64,000 nucleotides of DNA. It comes from Dendrophyllia cribrosa (Eukaryota > Cnidaria > Anthozoa > Scleractinia > Dendrophylliidae). Positions 1 to 11,700 of this stretch are shown here, piece after piece. The stretch is from assembly GCA_024195265.1 (NCBI GenBank), contig JAJLRJ010000003.1, positions 56,915,489 through 56,979,488 of the forward strand, in the 5' to 3' direction. The notes below the pieces were generated by a model. It saw nothing but the letters and a program-made list of their open reading frames with translations, was not told the DNA's origin and made no database searches. Every line of letters begins with the position of its first letter. Position 1 is the first letter of the stretch. A program made the translations under genes and the position numbers.

Positions 1-175
1 AGTCAATGCTATTGTGTTTTTTAAGGTACCAAACCATAGACCTGCAGTCATCGTTGGTAACGTCTTGTTGTGGACAGAAACAAACACATTTGGTCTAATT
101 GTGTGTACTCAAAACTTTGAAGGAATAAAAAATTATGGTATTTGTTGCTGACTATTGTGAATTGTTTAATTTCAG

Positions 176-2966
176 ATGGAGTCAGCTATCAAAGAGCTTG
201 CCTTGAGATTAGTATCAAACTGTACTTCAGAAGTGAAGCGAAAAATAAGCAGGTAAGATATAAATTAAACCAACATTATTCACAGTGGACATGAGCTGCC
301 AGACAGTAAGCTCATTGATGAATGACTAATGGAGTGTACTTTCTTAATTTGTTAGACACAAGTTTTCACGAAAGCACAACCAGACCTCTACAAAAAATGC
401 TGTTCAGTTGTTCAGAAGCTCAGATAAGTAAGTGTGTTGAGAAAGCTTGATATCTTTCTAACACCTTAGTGATTATGTGTTATAGTATTGCATTAACGAC
501 TTGTGTTCTCTTTGTCTTTGTGTTTAATTAGGATGCTCTCCTCTTCTGCTTGATTTTAAACGATTATTGGATGAGGAAACTTTTGTGATATCCAGAATAA
601 TCAAAGTCAAGGTAAGTGTTAATCAGCTGAAGCCAATTGCGAAGGCTGAGGCTGATAACACTTACCAAGACCTTGATTATTCTTGATGTCACAAGAACCG
701 ACTGTAATAATTATTTTATTTTTCATTGTTTTAAAGAAAATAATGAGAAATGCACTGTCGCATATAACATAGTTTATTATTTTCCAACAAGAATAGAATT
801 CACCACCCTTAAACTTGACATTGCTCTTGGAATCATGCATTGTATGCTCCAGAAGCTCATAACAGATCTACGTGATAAGCTTCTGATGCTCACACTACAG
901 ATTATTCACTAATCTTCCAGCAGATTGGTGAATATTCTGTAGGATGATCTGATCTCTAGAATTAACTGTAGGCTCTTAGCCAATGAGAAGACAGATAGTA
1001 ACTTCAATGTATAATACATGTAATTACATCTATTGTCATGCTCTTTTTGCTTTGTGCTTGATTTTACTAAGCCTCTCCATGCTATTTCAGGTTCAAGACT
1101 TTTGAGGAAGAAATAAAAAAGGAACCAGACACGTTGTATGTGGTGTCTTTTCGAGCAGTAAGTATCTGCGAACGTTCTGCTTTTTTCTTTACATTTCTTG
1201 TCTCAGCATAATGTGACAACTTGTTGTGAACCATCCACAGGTAGCCCAAGCTATACACTGTATGTGTCACAGTAACCGTTACGCGCAAAATTATAAGGAT
1301 TTGTATGAGAAAAAAGGTCCATTCTAGGAGCTAAAAAATACGAACAAGATTTCAATAAAAATTGCCTACCTTACTTCGCTTGTGTGTTTTCTTGTCTCCT
1401 GTGTGGGTTTTGGGGCGATTTAGAGCGTTTCCAGTGAGTTATTGTTTCACTGCTTTCTCTCGGAAAGGATATAAAATTATAGAGAGAAAGCAATGAAACT
1501 AAAACTCACTGGAAACGCTCTAAATCGCCCCAAACACCACACAGGAGACAAGGAAACACACAAGCGAAGTAAGGTAGACAATTTTTATTGAAACCTTGTT
1601 CGTATTTTTTAGCTCCTAGAATGGACCGTTTTTCTCATACAAATCCGTATAATTTCGCTCGTAACGGTTACTGTGACATACAGCTTGGGCTACCTGTGAA
1701 CCATTTTGCTATGTCTTGTTTTCAGGACCATCTGGTATTTCCTGCAACAGAATATAATGCGACTCAAAGGCCTAAGATGTCTTTCATGATTATGGCACCC
1801 CCAAACAGTAAGTTGGAATTTTTTTGTCTCCCTTTTGCTCACTTTTTTTTTCACCCCAAGAATCCAACCTTATGCTCGTACACGTATTGTAGTTATATTG
1901 AGCTTTACTTTCCTGTGGTACTGTTTATTATGCTGTACAAAGTGTTTCTAACTTTTGAGTCTGTGGATGAAATCCTAAAGTGTGACCTTTCAAATGAAAG
2001 CTATTGAGCAGTACTTTCATTTGGTGCATTTTGTTTCTCGGTATTTTGCAAAAAGAAATTTTGATATATTTTTTTCGTCTTGGCTGCTTTTAGAGTGAAA
2101 CAGTTAATTCAATTAAAGCGCTACTGACAGGCACCTCCAAAGAAGTACTCCACCCCGGCCCCCAGTAGGACACTTAGCCATTGCCTTAACCACATCCAAA
2201 CAGGAAATCCGTAATCTCGTCTCTCTCTCCATGCGCTCTTGCGGGTTAGGGCAAGAGGACGGCTGATATTTCAGACTATCTGTTCTGTAACCTCCAATTA
2301 GTGGACCACTCTCCACAAGCTTTTAACTCTTTTTCACTCCCAAGAGTCAATCATAGAGACATGTAACGCAGTTCTAGCTTTAGAGTCTGTCAACGAAATC
2401 CTATGGTGTGACCATTCAAATGAAACCTCTTCAGCAGTTCTTTGTATGGTACCATTTATTCTAACTTTTGAGTCTGTGGACGAAATCCTGTGGTGTCACC
2501 ATTCAAATGAAACCTCTTTGGCAGTACGTTTGCGTGGTACCATTAGTTTTTCAATTCTTTACAAAATGAAATTTGGGAATTTTTCTTGAATTTTGACATT
2601 TGGAATTTGGCAAACTTGGTAGTCCCATACAACTCTACAGCTGTAATCAATAGGTTAGAGACTGTTTGTTACATGTACCACACGTTCTCTGGCCACTTTC
2701 AACTTTATACATGGGACGTCAGGAGTAAAGAGACAGTTTCAAGTTTCAAATTCTTTTTTTTTTCTTTAGGAACGGAATGGCAGCATGATGACAGCAGAAA
2801 CACAGACGTGGTCTCCATGATGCAAATAGACTGTCAAGTTATGGACACAAAGATTGTGAATATCAAAAGATCAAGCATTCCCGTGCCCCACCCTGACAGT
2901 CCACACTCGAGCGCTCCAACAGTCCCTGTGCCCAATGGAAACGCGTTTGTGAAACCCGCAAAATAA
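176..2966 (+). CDS. ATF6: ATF6-like transcription factor, 3' coding exons (partial gene)
   Basis: Five exons can be joined in phase: 176-252, 356-427, 1091-1157, 1726-1807 and 2770-2966 (TAA). All internal borders are GT/AG, with strong GTAAG-type donors. The encoded end includes DTLYVVSFRA, then DHLVFPATEYN and RPKMSFMIM, then VVSMMQIDCQVMDTKI. These blocks match the lumenal C-terminus of animal ATF6, an ER-membrane bZIP factor that is cut in the Golgi during ER stress so that its N-terminal part can enter the nucleus. The bZIP, membrane and protease-site exons must lie to the left of this window. The tail is short and Pro/Ser-rich. The last three exons are firm; the first two rest on phase and weaker similarity. 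An open stretch at 530-612 with a donor-like end does not fit the phase and was left out. An AATAAA overlaps the stop codon. Confidence 0.85.
1236..1698. mobile_element. foldback MITE in an ATF6 intron
   Basis: Two long inverted arms (about 1236-1450 and 1482-1698) start and end with CACAGGTAGCCCAAGCT and its complement. AACCAT flanks both sides (1229-1235 and 1699-1705), which looks like a target duplication. There is no coding capacity. It ends 27 nt before the next exon, so it supplies part of the intron's 3' end. Confidence 0.75.
1895..2070 (+). repeat. dispersed repeat family R1, copy 1
   Basis: Contains the family core TTTTGAGTCTGTGGATGAAA, a TGTGAC..TTCAAATGAAA block and a GCAGTAC.TT block. 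The same order recurs at nine other places in the window. Confidence 0.7.
2321..2600 (+). repeat. dispersed repeat family R1, copy 2, with two internal units
   Basis: Starts with TTTTAACTC..TTTCACTCCC and carries two tandem copies of the roughly 90-bp core, before a TTTTTCTTGAATTTTGA block. Lies inside the last ATF6 intron. Confidence 0.7.
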
Positions 2967-3119
2967 AACGCTTTTGTCCCCTTTCAGAAAAGGATGTTTA
3001 AAGAATTGTAAAATCTACAACAACAACAAATCCTGTTTAGTTTCCTTGAGTCAAATGAACCCTCTACCTGGAGTGAAACCTTAAGAAATGCAGCGTGGCC
3101 ATACCTGTTGACTGTAGAT

Positions 3120-3240
3120 CAAATCCATGAAAACTTTTGAGCATTACTTTCCCGTTGGCCATTGTGCTGTACAAGGTGGCTCCTCCTTGTCACTTTGTGT
3201 ATCAAATCCTAAAGTGTGACTTTAACTCGGATTGTTTAGC
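3120..3240 (+). repeat. dispersed repeat family R1, degenerate copy 3
   Basis: Partial match to the R1 core (AACTTTTGAGC..TACTTTCCCGTTGG and GTATCAAATCCTAAAGTGTGAC). The rest of 2967-4080 shows no gene. It holds AT-rich sequence and AATAAA-like signals that could serve ATF6. Confidence 0.45.
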
Positions 3241-4081
3241 CTGTTAGCAAGCTCTGGAGCTCGGGGTTGTGTTCCATTTAGCCTCCCCTAACCCCCATAA
3301 GTCCAAGAGCTTGCTTGCATGCTACAGATGGTGTGGCCATTCAAGAAACAGCTACTGAGCAGTTCGTGAACTGTCTGTTGCTGTGACTAGTGTTTGTTTT
3401 AGTTTAATTTGTATTGTTGGAAGGAAGAGGCTTAGGTAAAACCAACTCTTCATCAGCTCAGTTCAACCATAGTATTTGAGTTTACGGAATAAATATTCAT
3501 TACAATATGTGGAAACCCCAAAAAACATTTAAAAGAAATTAATTCAATTTTCCACAATTTTCACTCAACGTGCCAGAATGTTTTATGCAAAAATATATGG
3601 TCATTTAACCTCACTCAAAAATGAAAAGAAAATTTATTTTATGTACGCCCTTACGCACCTCGAAACTTCACCATAATGATAAAATTCACCAGTAGCTTTG
3701 TATATTTTATGCCGTGTATTTATATGTTTAGATCATCGTTTGTAAAAATCCCATTTTTATGTCACAGTTTAGTGTTGTTGGAAGAACTAAACAATGAAAA
3801 AGCTCAAGACTTAATGCAACAACTCGCTCTAAGGACACATCTTAGCCATTGGGTATTTTGTATAGAAAACATTTGTTATGTATTTGTCAACAAAAATAAA
3901 CTGAGTAGATAAAGTATTTTGCCTGAGAATAGCTTCTGCCACTAGAATAAAACTAAATACGATAAGTCGCACAAGGCGGCCGACACAAGTCCGGTTCCTG
4001 TAGGAGGAACTTTCGCCAGCGCGGGAAAAATCCCGGGTTGAGCCCCTTTCTAGCAGCGTTACTAGAAATAACAACCCCCTC

Positions 4082-4082
<1 letters not shown>

Positions 4083-4116
<34 letters not shown>
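4083..4116 (+). repeat. poly-C tract (C34)
   Basis: Homopolymer of 34 C, followed by CA-rich sequence. It is one of about a dozen G/C homopolymers of 20 nt or more in the window. Confidence 0.9.
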
Positions 4117-4488
4117 ACCCCCCTACAACACACACACACCGCCCCAAAAAGGTGTTCTTCATTCAACAGAAAGCTGCATTTGGCGAAGCAGATTACGTTC
4201 AGCCCCAGGGTTAACTGACAATTTTTGGCAGGAATCTGGGATAACCTAACACCACCTAAAAGGTGCCTGTTCTCACAAGCTATTAATATTGAGATTCGTG
4301 AATGGTCAAGGAGATTAAGCTTAGCAAGAACGCTCCTCCCTTCGCGTTCTCGCGCGCCAGAATATGTTCTTCCCCTTAGATCGCCTGCGCTGCCAAAAAG
4401 GAACCGACTGGCATGCTGCGCGGGCTATCAAGTTCGACTGGTCATGCTCGTCCCCATGCCAAAATTTTGATTAAAGGGTTAATAGGGA

Positions 4489-4705
4489 ACTTTAGATCGG
4501 ATTGAGTACGAGGACGACTTTCAACCTAGTTCGTATACTGTAGATAACCATTTATGTCACCAATTCCACACCTAGAGTCTTCTTATCTTCTCACAGGAAG
4601 AACCGACAGCTCTCAGTGGGGATGTGACTGGCTTTAAATTCAAAAGTCGTACGCGTACTCAATCCCGGGTACTCAATCTCGTAATCGTAGTCCGATCTAA
4701 TAAAG
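4489..4705. repeat. degenerate inverted repeat
   Basis: The left arm has TTTAGATCGGATTGAGTACG and the right arm has GATTGAGTAC and TTAGATCGGA in reverse complement, in the same order. Probably an old MITE. No gene seen from 4117 to 5796. Confidence 0.5.
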
Positions 4706-5512
4706 TGCGCTAATGACGGGACTCATCAACGTCTAGAGAAATCGAAGACGAATTCTGTCAGATCGAATTGTCTTGTTCTAAAAATACTTCAGAAATGCCA
4801 TGTTGTCTAAGTCTCAAAAGTCAAAAGGACATTTTAACTCCTTCCTTCCTTTTGTCGTGCACGTAAAACAGATCGTAAGTTTTCACAGTTTCACAGCGTC
4901 ATGTTAAAAGTGTTTCTCCTTTCTTCAGCACCATTTTGTTCTAACCGGCTGCATGCAAGGTGACGTGACCAATGAAATTAAAGCTAACGCCAGTTGAGTA
5001 TAACTTTTCTGCCATGAAATGTGGAGTCGTTTCGTTGCTCAATTTTCCCAAGTGAAATGCTAACAAAATTACTGTGTGAGCATAGGGAGATGAAATAATC
5101 TCTACTCGCGGTGTGAGAAAAATGTACTCTAAAGGTGGATTTCCAGTGTCGTGGACTGTTTTTGCGTGCGCACGGACGGAAATTTAATTGGCTTTACACG
5201 TGCGTCATAAAATAAAATTCCGGATGTATGGACGGCTTGCATGAACGTGAAAAGTTGATCGCGGTTCAATTTTCTACGTTTACGCAAAACATTCTATTGA
5301 ACCAGATTCTAACGGTAAGTTAGTTTAGGCACGTAAATCCAGTTAAATTTATGTCTGTACGCCATTAAAATAACGCGGTTTTGGGGGTAGGGGTTACTCA
5401 TCAAACGAACTAACTGGTGAATGTGTGTAATTTTCGCTACACATGAACCTAAAATTGCTACCCATTTCTGATCCCATAAATGACACCCATCATCCCGTAT
5501 ATGAAGAAGTAG

Positions 5513-5532
5513 CCCCCCCCCCCCCCCCCCCC
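5513..5532 (+). repeat. poly-C tract (C20)
   Basis: Twenty C in a row followed by TCGGGA, as at the poly-C end of the homopolymer elements elsewhere in the window. Possibly a remnant of one. Confidence 0.85.
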
Positions 5533-5796
5533 TCGGGACGTAGAGATGATTATGATATCACCATTTGGGGAACACATAACTTGTCAGACGCTTATTGCTC
5601 TTGTTCTTATCTTCTACACCTCGTGGCCATAATGGGTTATTATGGCTCAAGGTATAAGGTATAAGGATTTAACACAACGGGGAATAAACACATGCTCGAC
5701 ACAGATACAGTATGGACTGGACATTAAACTCTTGACATTTTTTGGACTATTGCTGGAAGGCGTAATTATTTTTTGTTTGTTTTTTCGACAATTACT

Positions 5797-6208
5797 AGTA
5801 AAGGGACACGTACCGTTCCACCGAAAAAACAACAATTCGCTTACCTAATTTAATTTCCATGTTATATCGCCGATGCCACCAACTAGTATACACCTTAATT
5901 GAATAGGTGGTTAGGCATAGGCGGTTTATTCCAAGGAATCACGTATTCTGTTAAAAGCTGAAAAAAAGTACGGGATTACAAGGACGGAATTGATTACAGT
6001 TTATCAATTTGTGGAGTTTGGACTTTATTAGCCGTTCTTTTGTCTCTGAATTTAATATTATTTGCTTTCAGCACTTAACTTATGGGCGATTTTTCTTCTT
6101 ATCTGTCAAGATAAAGCAAGCCATGTAAATTAAAGCAATCTACTAGCCATAATCATGAAAACACGATACATTGATATATCGCTGAGTCAGGACCGTGTCC
6201 CTTTAACT
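5797..6208. mobile_element. possible MITE with AGTTAAAGGGACACG-type ends
   Basis: AGTAAAGGGACACG at the left and CGTGTCCCTTTAACT at the right are inverted copies about 410 bp apart. The interior is AT-rich and non-coding. No clear target duplication. Confidence 0.45.
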
Positions 6209-6366
6209 GACGAAGGAAGTTAATCCAAAGATAGTTAAAAAAAGATCGAAAAGTACAATGAGCCAAGGCCAAGGTAGCCCGATACAATAGGCCATCTATG
6301 AGTCCCGTCCATGTTCTATTTTTCCTATGCCCTCACGATCACTTCTCAGCGTGACAATAATCGGAA

Positions 6367-8179
6367 ACATAACATAACATAACATATTTTATTTGCATTC
6401 CCATATAACATTAATGGTATTGCAATAACAATGAATATAATAGTTACTAATTACGGATTAACAAATCATCACGCCTCAAGGACGCTTCATATATAAAATG
6501 ACTCATTTTTTTACAAATCACGGGATCTATGCTATTGAAGAAAAATACAATAAGGTCTTCGTCTGTTAAATCCTTAAAACTTGCACAATAATTTCTAATA
6601 TCGTAATATAAGTTGTTCCGTAAATCAACATATGAGACGCAGTCGAAGAGGAAATGACACTCGTCTTCTACATTTTTTGAATGGCAGCATTCGCAGCTCC
6701 TTAGTTCTCATGGTGTTAAAGGCTTTGTATGTCTTCCTTTTTCAATTTGTAGGTTATGGTTTCCAACTCTAAATTTGGCAAGCATTCTCCTGTGTCTCAT
6801 ATTCTTGACTAGGTCATAACAAATAGAACTGTTGGTATTATTTTTAAATTTGTAATAAAAATTTAGTTTAGTATTCATTTTAATAAGTTTCATTTGGTGC
6901 GCTATAGAGTCTTTCTCTATATTCGAAGAAAGAGTGGATACATATTGTTTTAATGAGTTGGGGTTTTTGTTAAAAATAGAAAAACTAGTACTTGTGGTTT
7001 GATCATATTTTATCAATAGCTTATTTATTGAGTTCATGAAGCTTTGATCGTTTGATATGGCAAGATTTTCCGAGATATACAGACATTGCTTAGCTATATT
7101 ATTCTCGGGCAAGGCTTTAAGGTGTAACCAAAAATGTAATACATTACGATAAATTCGTGATTTCAGAGATAATCTTCCTATTTCATTTCGTGCCGCCACA
7201 TTTGGTGCCCGTTTGTTAAGTCCAAGATAATATTTGAAAAATTGTGAATGAAGTCGTTCAACTGGATCTTTTTCCCATTTTTGAAGATTCATATTATCAT
7301 AGGCTCCCCAGACTTCTGAATTATAAAGTAAGATAGGTGAAAAAAGGCTATCGAATAATTTGTTACAAATCTTGATCGGAAACTTACAATAATCTAAAAA
7401 ACGCTTCGTCGCAAATATAGAACGTCTTGTTTTTTCAATGGATTTTTGTTTAGAAATTGTGAAGCTACCGTTACTAGATATCGTAGATCCTAGATACGTA
7501 TAACTAGGAACATTGTCTATTTTTGAGTCGTCTAAGAAGAAAGAATGTTTTTCTAAAATGGTCTTTCTACATTGTTTCTGAAAGATCATTACTTTGGTTT
7601 TTTGAGTGTTGACAGACATCAAGGATTCTTTACAAAATTGTTGTAGAGAGTTGATACTCCTTTGCAGACCAACGGCACTAGTAGAAATTAGTACTAAGTC
7701 ATCAGCATATAAAAGCAAATTTAGCCGTGAGCCGTTAGGCAAGATAATGGGGTCTAAACCTTGGGTATTTTCTAATCTCGAAGGAATATCGTTTAAATAG
7801 AGGTTGAATAAGAGGGGTGACAAGATACAACCTTGGCGCACTCCTCTGTTATAATTAAAATATTCAGATCTCATAGTATCAGCTTTGACACAGCATTGCG
7901 ACTTGGAATACATGTTAGCAATAAGGTTGAAAAATTGTCCACCTATACCATAATCGAGTAAACGCTTTATTAAGCCAGGATGCCAAATGGAATCAAAAGC
8001 TTTCCTGAAATCCACAAAACAACAAAATAATTTTCCTCGAGGTGTATTAGTTACATATTTGTCAATCAGTGTACGAAACGCGAAAATATGATCAGTTGTT
8101 CTATTACCAGGGAGAAAACCGATTTGAGAATTATGTAAAAGATTGTTATCTTTTAAAAATAAGTGAAGTCTTGAATTAA
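6367..8179 (-). mobile_element. LINE (non-LTR retrotransposon), 3' part of the split element
   Basis: Encodes a reverse transcriptase on the minus strand and ends at the low-coordinate side in a short ATAAC tandem tail (6367-6386). That tail type is usual for 3' ends of CR1/L2-like LINEs. The body continues on the far side of the TTAA element (16284 to about 16350). The original insertion point of that element is the TTAA at 8176-8179, repeated at 16284-16287. Confidence 0.85.
6447..8179 (-). pseudogene. LINE reverse transcriptase, interrupted
   Basis: Copies LINE RNA into DNA at the target site. The frame shows FVDFRKAFDSIWH, GVRQGCILSPLLFN, the catalytic LLLYADDLVLI and thumb-region LGSTISSNG. 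After an in-frame TGA at about 6708 the same frame continues with a Cys/His-rich end (SCECCHSKNVEDECHFLFDC) to a TAG at 6447. The upstream end reads GFLPGNRTTDHIF and is cut at 8179 by the inserted element; the frame resumes beyond 16284. One nonsense codon plus the 8.1-kb insertion make it inactive. The endonuclease domain is missing through 5' truncation. Confidence 0.85.
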
Positions 8180-8806
8180 AGTGCCTATGAAATGAATTTT
8201 TTTTCTTCGTTTTTCATTAGTTTATTATGTCCAAAGAACGAAAACAATAATCATTTCCCGAGGAAAAGAAAGAAAATCGTTTTTTTAGCCCCTCGAAGAT
8301 GCGTCACTTCGGTTGAAAAGTGGCTCCAATTTTTGGAGAGCCTGGGGGCGAGTGGGCGTGCGTGATGACGTAAATTACGTAAATAGTATGACACATTGGT
8401 TTCTTTACGCTATAATTCCCTTGGAATCCTTTAGCGTGATGGTCATCTTGCCAACGTTTTTGGCTGTACAAATGTCAGACAGCGCCTAATTTGTTTCTTT
8501 ACAGTCCTCTGAAGGTGAAGAGGATCAGTTTCGGATCACTCTTGATCAACTGAAATGATCGTGTCCACTGTAGTTTTGCCGTAGCGAGACGAACCGACTG
8601 TGCCGCTTGAGCGAATTACGAAGGAAGTGAACATGAAGAAGACGGACTTTGATCATTTAGATTATTGAACGTGAAAGGTATACATTTCAGTAGCACAGCG
8701 TCTCAGTGGTTCGCCAGTTGAGTTGTAAGCTTATTGAACGCAGATGCGTTTTTGTTATTTCTTTTTAGTGGCCCTTTGACTAGCGTTTATCGAACGCGAA
8801 CGGGGT

Positions 8807-8987
8807 GTCTAGAAAACGACGACCTAGAAAACGAAGACCTACGACCCATAAAACGACGACCTAGAAAACGACGACCTAGAAAACGACGACCTAGAAAACG
8901 ACGACCTAGAAAACGGCGACCTAGAAAACGACGACCGTAGAAAACGACGACCTAGAAAGCGACGACCTAGAAAACGAAGCTTTCTTC
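8807..8987 (+). repeat. 15-bp minisatellite, left arm
   Basis: About 12 copies of CTAGAAAACGACGAC with a few variants (GAAGAC, CCCATAAAAC, CGGCGAC). Because the unit is 15 bp it opens a spurious Arg/Lys/Pro reading frame. An inverted array stands at 14816-15005. Confidence 0.9.
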
Positions 8988-9139
8988 GCATTTACTCTTA
9001 AATACCTAATTCTGACCAATACATTTCAGTGATGAATGAACTGATGAGTTTTTGCCCCTGTGATTTATGCGGATGAGCCCCAAAACCTGCGTTGAAAATA
9101 TGTCGCTAGAAATGGTAATTTATTAAAGAAAAAAAAAAC

Positions 9140-9306
9140 GCGCCGAGTGCATTATTGAGTTACATAAGCACGCTGGAATTTTTAAGAACACGAGAGAAGT
9201 GCAGTATTAAAAAGAACGAGCCGAAGGCGAGTGCTTCTCGCACTTTTCTCGAGTGTTCTTAAAAATTCCCAAGTGCTCATATAACTCAACATTGCACGAG
9301 GAACAA
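9140..9306. repeat. imperfect hairpin element
   Basis: The left arm CGCCGAGTGCATTATTGAGT..TTTTTAAGAACACGAGAGAAGTGC is mirrored by GCACTTTTCTCGAGTGTTCTTAAAAATT..ACTCAACATTGCACGAGG. About 80 percent identity between arms, small central loop. Non-coding. Confidence 0.65.
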
Positions 9307-9511
9307 GTTTTTTTTTATTTCTTTTATAAAATAAAAACGGTTATAATGAACCTTACGTCACGCGCGTGCTTTATAATGAACTCGGTTTAACCAACCATAA
9401 CGCTCGCATTTCCTTGAGCATTTTATAAATTATGATAAAATACAATTTTTAGCCAATTCTAACTGTGATAAAATAACGCGAGCGGAGGGCACTGTTGCTT
9501 TCAATAACTTA

Positions 9512-9723
9512 GGGCGCTTACCATTTGTTAGAACTTGCCGGCCGGGGCCGGTCAATTCGTAAATAGTATTCCATTATTTTTTCGAACTGTCCATCCAGAT
9601 CGGTCAATTGATAGATAGTGTATATCATTTTGATGGACTTGTAAGAAAAGATCTGCTTAATGGTGTATTCTGTTTACGAACTGACCTGTCTGGCCGGCCA
9701 GTTCTGACAAATGGTAACCGCCC
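9512..9723. mobile_element. Harbinger-type MITE (TTA duplication)
   Basis: Inverted ends GGGCGCTTACCATTTGTTAG and the complement of ACAAATGGTAACCGCCC, followed inside by a GGCCGGC block. Flanked by TTA at 9509-9511 and 9724-9726. It is 212 bp and non-coding. Confidence 0.7.
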
Positions 9724-10035
9724 TTAGTTATAGGGTGATTATAATTATCATAGGGTAATCATAGCGATGATGTAGCTAGACAAAAGTTTCATTTACTCAG
9801 TGACACGGTAAACACAAACATTTCATGCATTTTCTCATCTGTGGCACTAAAAAACACTTTCCTGCCGGTTAACATACAATAAAATAAAATTGAACTTTAC
9901 CGTTATTCTACACAAACATCAACTTCTCCTTTTTACTGCCATTTCTCCACACTGGTTGGTTTTCGGCTATTTTGCAGTTAAGCTTTACTAACAAAACTTG
10001 TATGCTAGAATTCATACAATTGTCTTACTCATGCT

Positions 10036-10066
10036 TGTCGTCGTTTTCTAGGTCGTCGTTTTCTAA
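10036..10066 (-). repeat. 15-bp minisatellite fragment left of the Harbinger insertion
   Basis: Two units of the complement of CTAGAAAACGACGAC. With 14816-15005 it formed one array before the Harbinger element inserted into it. Confidence 0.8.
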
Positions 10067-10241
10067 GGGCCTGTTTATATGGAGAAAAGTTGGCCCGGAT
10101 AGGAGGGTAACCCGCCCAACCGGGACAACTTTACCGAGCGTTCGCATGACAAAAAGTTGGCTCCCCTGACCGAGCCAAAAGCTGTCCGTCCCAGTAAAAA
10201 TTTTAGGGGGACTGGAAAAGAGTTCTCTAGAAACTTTCAAT

Positions 10242-11540
10242 ATGGCGGACCTCAGGAGGATTCTTCTGGCACTTTCAATACTTTCAAGTGTGACGGTTGC
10301 ATTATCATGGGCTAGTCAGATTCTTTCTTTGTACATTCTTCAGCTTCAGAGTCAACAGAATTTCCTGATGGCGCAAACTGCTTCAAGGGAGAATTCGTTT
10401 GTTTGCAGAGGGAGACAAAAACGCCGTCAACCGAGGAAAGCTCGATCTTCTTGGAAGAAGCCAGGTCGTACTGATAGATGGTGGATAAACCTTTGGCAAG
10501 GTCATCTTCCCGAGGAAGAATGGAAACAGAACCTTCGTATGTCTAGAGAGGTCTTCATGAAACTTGTCGAGGAACTGAGGCCTTTTATTTCCCCAGATCC
10601 CAGGTCGCCTAATCGAACGGCTCTCTCAGCGGAAAAAAAGGTGGCCGCAACTCTTTATTTTTTAAAGGATACGGGTTCGGTAAGGATGACAGCAAATGCA
10701 TTCGGCGTGGCAAAGAGCACAGTTTCAGTCGTTGTTCATGATGTATGCAGCGCTATTACCTCTTATCTTGGCCCAAAATACATCAGGCTGCCCCGGACTG
10801 TGGATGAAATGAGGGAATTAATTGTCCAATTTGAGTCGAGACATGGTTTTCCACAAGCATTTGGGTGCGTTGACGGAACACATATTGCCATTCAACAGCC
10901 TATGGAAAACTCTCATGATTTTTTCTCATATAAAATGAAATACACCCTCAATGTACAGGGCATTTGCGATTATAGAGGAATATTCATAGATGTTGATTGC
11001 AGATGGCCTGGGAGCGTGCACGACGCAAAAGTTTTTAGTAATTCTAACATTAATAAGTTGCTCCAGGAGGGTAAACTTCCCTTAGTCTATAGGTCACTTC
11101 TACCTGGTTATGACAAAGTGCCCAGTTTATTGCTTGGAGACCCTGCCTATACATTATTACCCTACTGCATGAAAGAGTACCCCAATACCTATACTAACGA
11201 GCAAGTTATGTTTAACAATTTATTGAGGTCTGCCAGGAACCCAATAGAATGTGCTTACGGACGCCTCAAAGCAAGGTGGCAAATTCTTTCTAAAAGGATT
11301 GATTTAAAGTTGAAGTATGTACCAGAGGTAGTTTACTCTTGCTTTGTTTTACACAACTTCTGTGAAATCAATGGTGTGAACATTGATGATGATCATATCC
11401 AGAGGCAAATTGAGTATGATAAACAGATGCAGCCGAATGTTGAACCAGACCAAATATTCTCGTATAATACAGCAGAAGGAGTGCATGTAAGGGATGTTAT
11501 CACCAAGTACATAAAGGAGTTTCTTCCAGATCACCTGTAA
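10242..11540 (+). CDS. Harbinger (HARBI1-like, DDE_Tnp_4) transposase
   Basis: A 432-codon uninterrupted frame. The N-terminal part has a hydrophobic stretch and a basic segment. A helix-turn-helix-like region (about 130-170) contains AATLYFLKDTGSVRMTANAF and GVAKSTVSVVVHDV. The catalytic DDE residues stand in AFGCVDGTHI, LLGDPAYTLLPY and NPIECAYGRLKARW, and the length is normal for the family. It would cut and join the ends of the surrounding element. The ATG lies 175 nt inside the left terminus. Its downstream partner (13395-14525) carries a nonsense codon, so the element may need help in trans. The frame itself looks intact. Confidence 0.92.
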   Translation: MADLRRILLALSILSSVTVALSWASQILSLYILQLQSQQNFLMAQTASRENSFVCRGRQKRRQPRKARSSWKKPGRTDRWWINLWQGHLPEEEWKQNLRMSREVFMKLVEELRPFISPDPRSPNRTALSAEKKVAATLYFLKDTGSVRMTANAFGVAKSTVSVVVHDVCSAITSYLGPKYIRLPRTVDEMRELIVQFESRHGFPQAFGCVDGTHIAIQQPMENSHDFFSYKMKYTLNVQGICDYRGIFIDVDCRWPGSVHDAKVFSNSNINKLLQEGKLPLVYRSLLPGYDKVPSLLLGDPAYTLLPYCMKEYPNTYTNEQVMFNNLLRSARNPIECAYGRLKARWQILSKRIDLKLKYVPEVVYSCFVLHNFCEINGVNIDDDHIQRQIEYDKQMQPNVEPDQIFSYNTAEGVHVRDVITKYIKEFLPDHL

Positions 11541-11655
11541 TTAAACTGGTAATCAAATGCAGAGATTTTGATATGTAACAGTGTCTCTTTTGTATTGAAG
11601 GAATACATGGAATATTTTTATGCTTACTTGTGCAAAATATAAAGAACTAGTTCAG

Positions 11656-11659
<4 letters not shown>

Positions 11660-11699
<40 letters not shown>
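11660..11699. repeat. AT dinucleotide microsatellite
   Basis: About 20 AT units downstream of the transposase stop. Confidence 0.95.

Positions 11700-11700
<1 letters not shown>

Noticed and set aside
530..612. Possible extra ATF6 exon with a good donor (GTAAGTG)
   Set aside because: It would put a stop in the required phase, while exon 356-427 joins 1091-1157 in phase and the joined product matches ATF6.
8734..8940. Arg/Lys/Pro-rich frame (RKRRP repeats), and its twin at 14772-15038
   Set aside because: By-product of the 15-bp minisatellite.
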